Part shown: piece after piece, positions 63,431 to 64,000 of the stretch
How positions within the stretch are numbered: position 1 is the first letter of the stretch
Layout: each line of letters begins with the position of its first letter
From: Kryptolebias marmoratus
Taxonomy: Eukaryota > Chordata > Actinopteri > Cyprinodontiformes > Rivulidae
Length of the DNA: 64,000 bases
Reading direction: 5' to 3'
Assembly (NCBI RefSeq): GCF_001649575.2
Contig: NC_051444.1
Location: 20,070,638 to 20,134,637 of the forward strand
The notes under the pieces: model-generated
What the model saw: the letters and a program-made list of their open reading frames with translations, nothing else
What the model was told of the DNA's origin: nothing
Databases searched by the model: none
Program-made: the position numbers and the translations under genes

Positions 63431-63715
63431 TGTCTTCTGTGCAGTGATAGGAGGGGTACACCCAGGACAGGTGTCCATCACAAGGTCAACATATGAGACA
63501 AACAACCATTCACACACACATACAATCCTCGGGCCAATTAGGAGTCTCCATTTAACCTAATGCACATGTTTCTGGTCTGTGCGAGGAATCTGGAGTACCT
63601 GGATAAAACTCCTGCATGCACGGGGAGAACATGCAAACTCCACACAGAAACCTCCAAAGTTAAGTTATAAACCGGTGATCTTCTTGCTGCGAGGCAACAG
63701 TGCATCCCTCCATTT
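63431..63715. repeat. Dispersed fish repeat following the CCAT run
   Basis: Blocks CACCCAGGACAGGTGTCCATC, ACGGGGAGAACATGCAAACTC, CACACAGAAA and CTTCTTGCTGCGAGGCAACAG are hallmarks of a very common teleost repeat. The CCAT run is probably its expanded left end. Related copies lie at 40.27, 49.58 and 54.93 kb. Confidence 0.75.
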
Positions 63716-63948
63716 GGGAGGGCTTGTTCTTCTTCATGTCCACTTTCAGATCAGAACTCCACCCCTAATCCCCCCCCCAACCCCATGTTCCTCCTCCCTG
63801 CCTGCAGAGCCTCCACAAATGAGATAAGAGCACTAATGTGATTGAGAGAGAGGGAGAAAGAGAGACAGAGATAGAAAGAGGGAGGCTTTCTAATTTAATA
63901 GAAACTCCATCAGGCTAATGGAACAGTGGACTGACCGCCCAGCCTCCT

Positions 63949-63970
63949 TCACACACACACACACACACAC
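63949..63970. repeat. (CA)n microsatellite
   Basis: A CA run of about 11 units near the right edge, after a GA-rich stretch at 63.84-63.89 kb. Confidence 0.85.
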
Positions 63971-64000
63971 TCATGCACAGTCATTGACTTTGCGCTGTAC

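Noticed and set aside
1..64000. tRNA, rRNA or microRNA genes
   Set aside because: I saw no cloverleaf-like tRNA, rRNA segment or convincing long hairpin precursor by eye. A covariance-model scan was not possible.

Overview
The window looks like nuclear DNA of a ray-finned fish, probably a percomorph. It has small exons in AT-rich introns, many CA/GT microsatellites, Tc1-, piggyBac-, hAT-like and LINE remnants, and a fish-style membrane-type matrix metalloproteinase gene. No bacterial, organellar or viral features were seen. The organism call is inference.

Layout. (1) 1-3.3 kb: the 5' part of an unrecognised minus-strand gene. Five phase-compatible coding pieces begin with a signal peptide and the gene continues off the left edge. 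An 18-bp minisatellite lies in one of its introns. (2) 3558-6174: an almost complete piggyBac transposon with TTAA target duplications, 14-bp terminal inverted repeats, subterminal inverted motifs and a 487-codon transposase on the minus strand. Its non-coding end carries an 11-copy 19-bp minisatellite, a 40-bp direct repeat and a nested palindromic element. (3) 7.8-32.7 kb: the main gene, mmp15 (MT2-MMP), on the plus strand. It has ten coding exons (654 residues), a CpG-rich 5' region and a 3' UTR of about 1.2 kb. Its introns hold a piggyBac-like MITE, a hAT-like relic and other dispersed repeats. (4) 32.7-64 kb: a gene-poor stretch with a decayed minus-strand LINE (about 40.2-42.6 kb), a decayed Tc1 transposase piece (about 48.1-48.6 kb), a second LINE 3' fragment (about 62.3-63.2 kb), several dispersed repeats, and one plausible minus-strand coding exon near 57.9 kb that I cannot name.

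mmp15 encodes a cell-surface protease: signal peptide, cysteine-switch prodomain, furin site, zinc catalytic domain with MT loop, proline-rich hinge, four-bladed hemopexin domain, an unusually Asp/Lys-rich stem, a transmembrane helix and a short tail ending in DWV. Exon borders were read by eye from GT/AG signals, reading phase and remembered MT-MMP domain order. No alignment or transcript data were available. I found no convincing new biological system. The best second looks are the piggyBac element and its N-terminal frame break, the unnamed split gene beside it, the charged MMP15 stem and the 57.9 kb exon.
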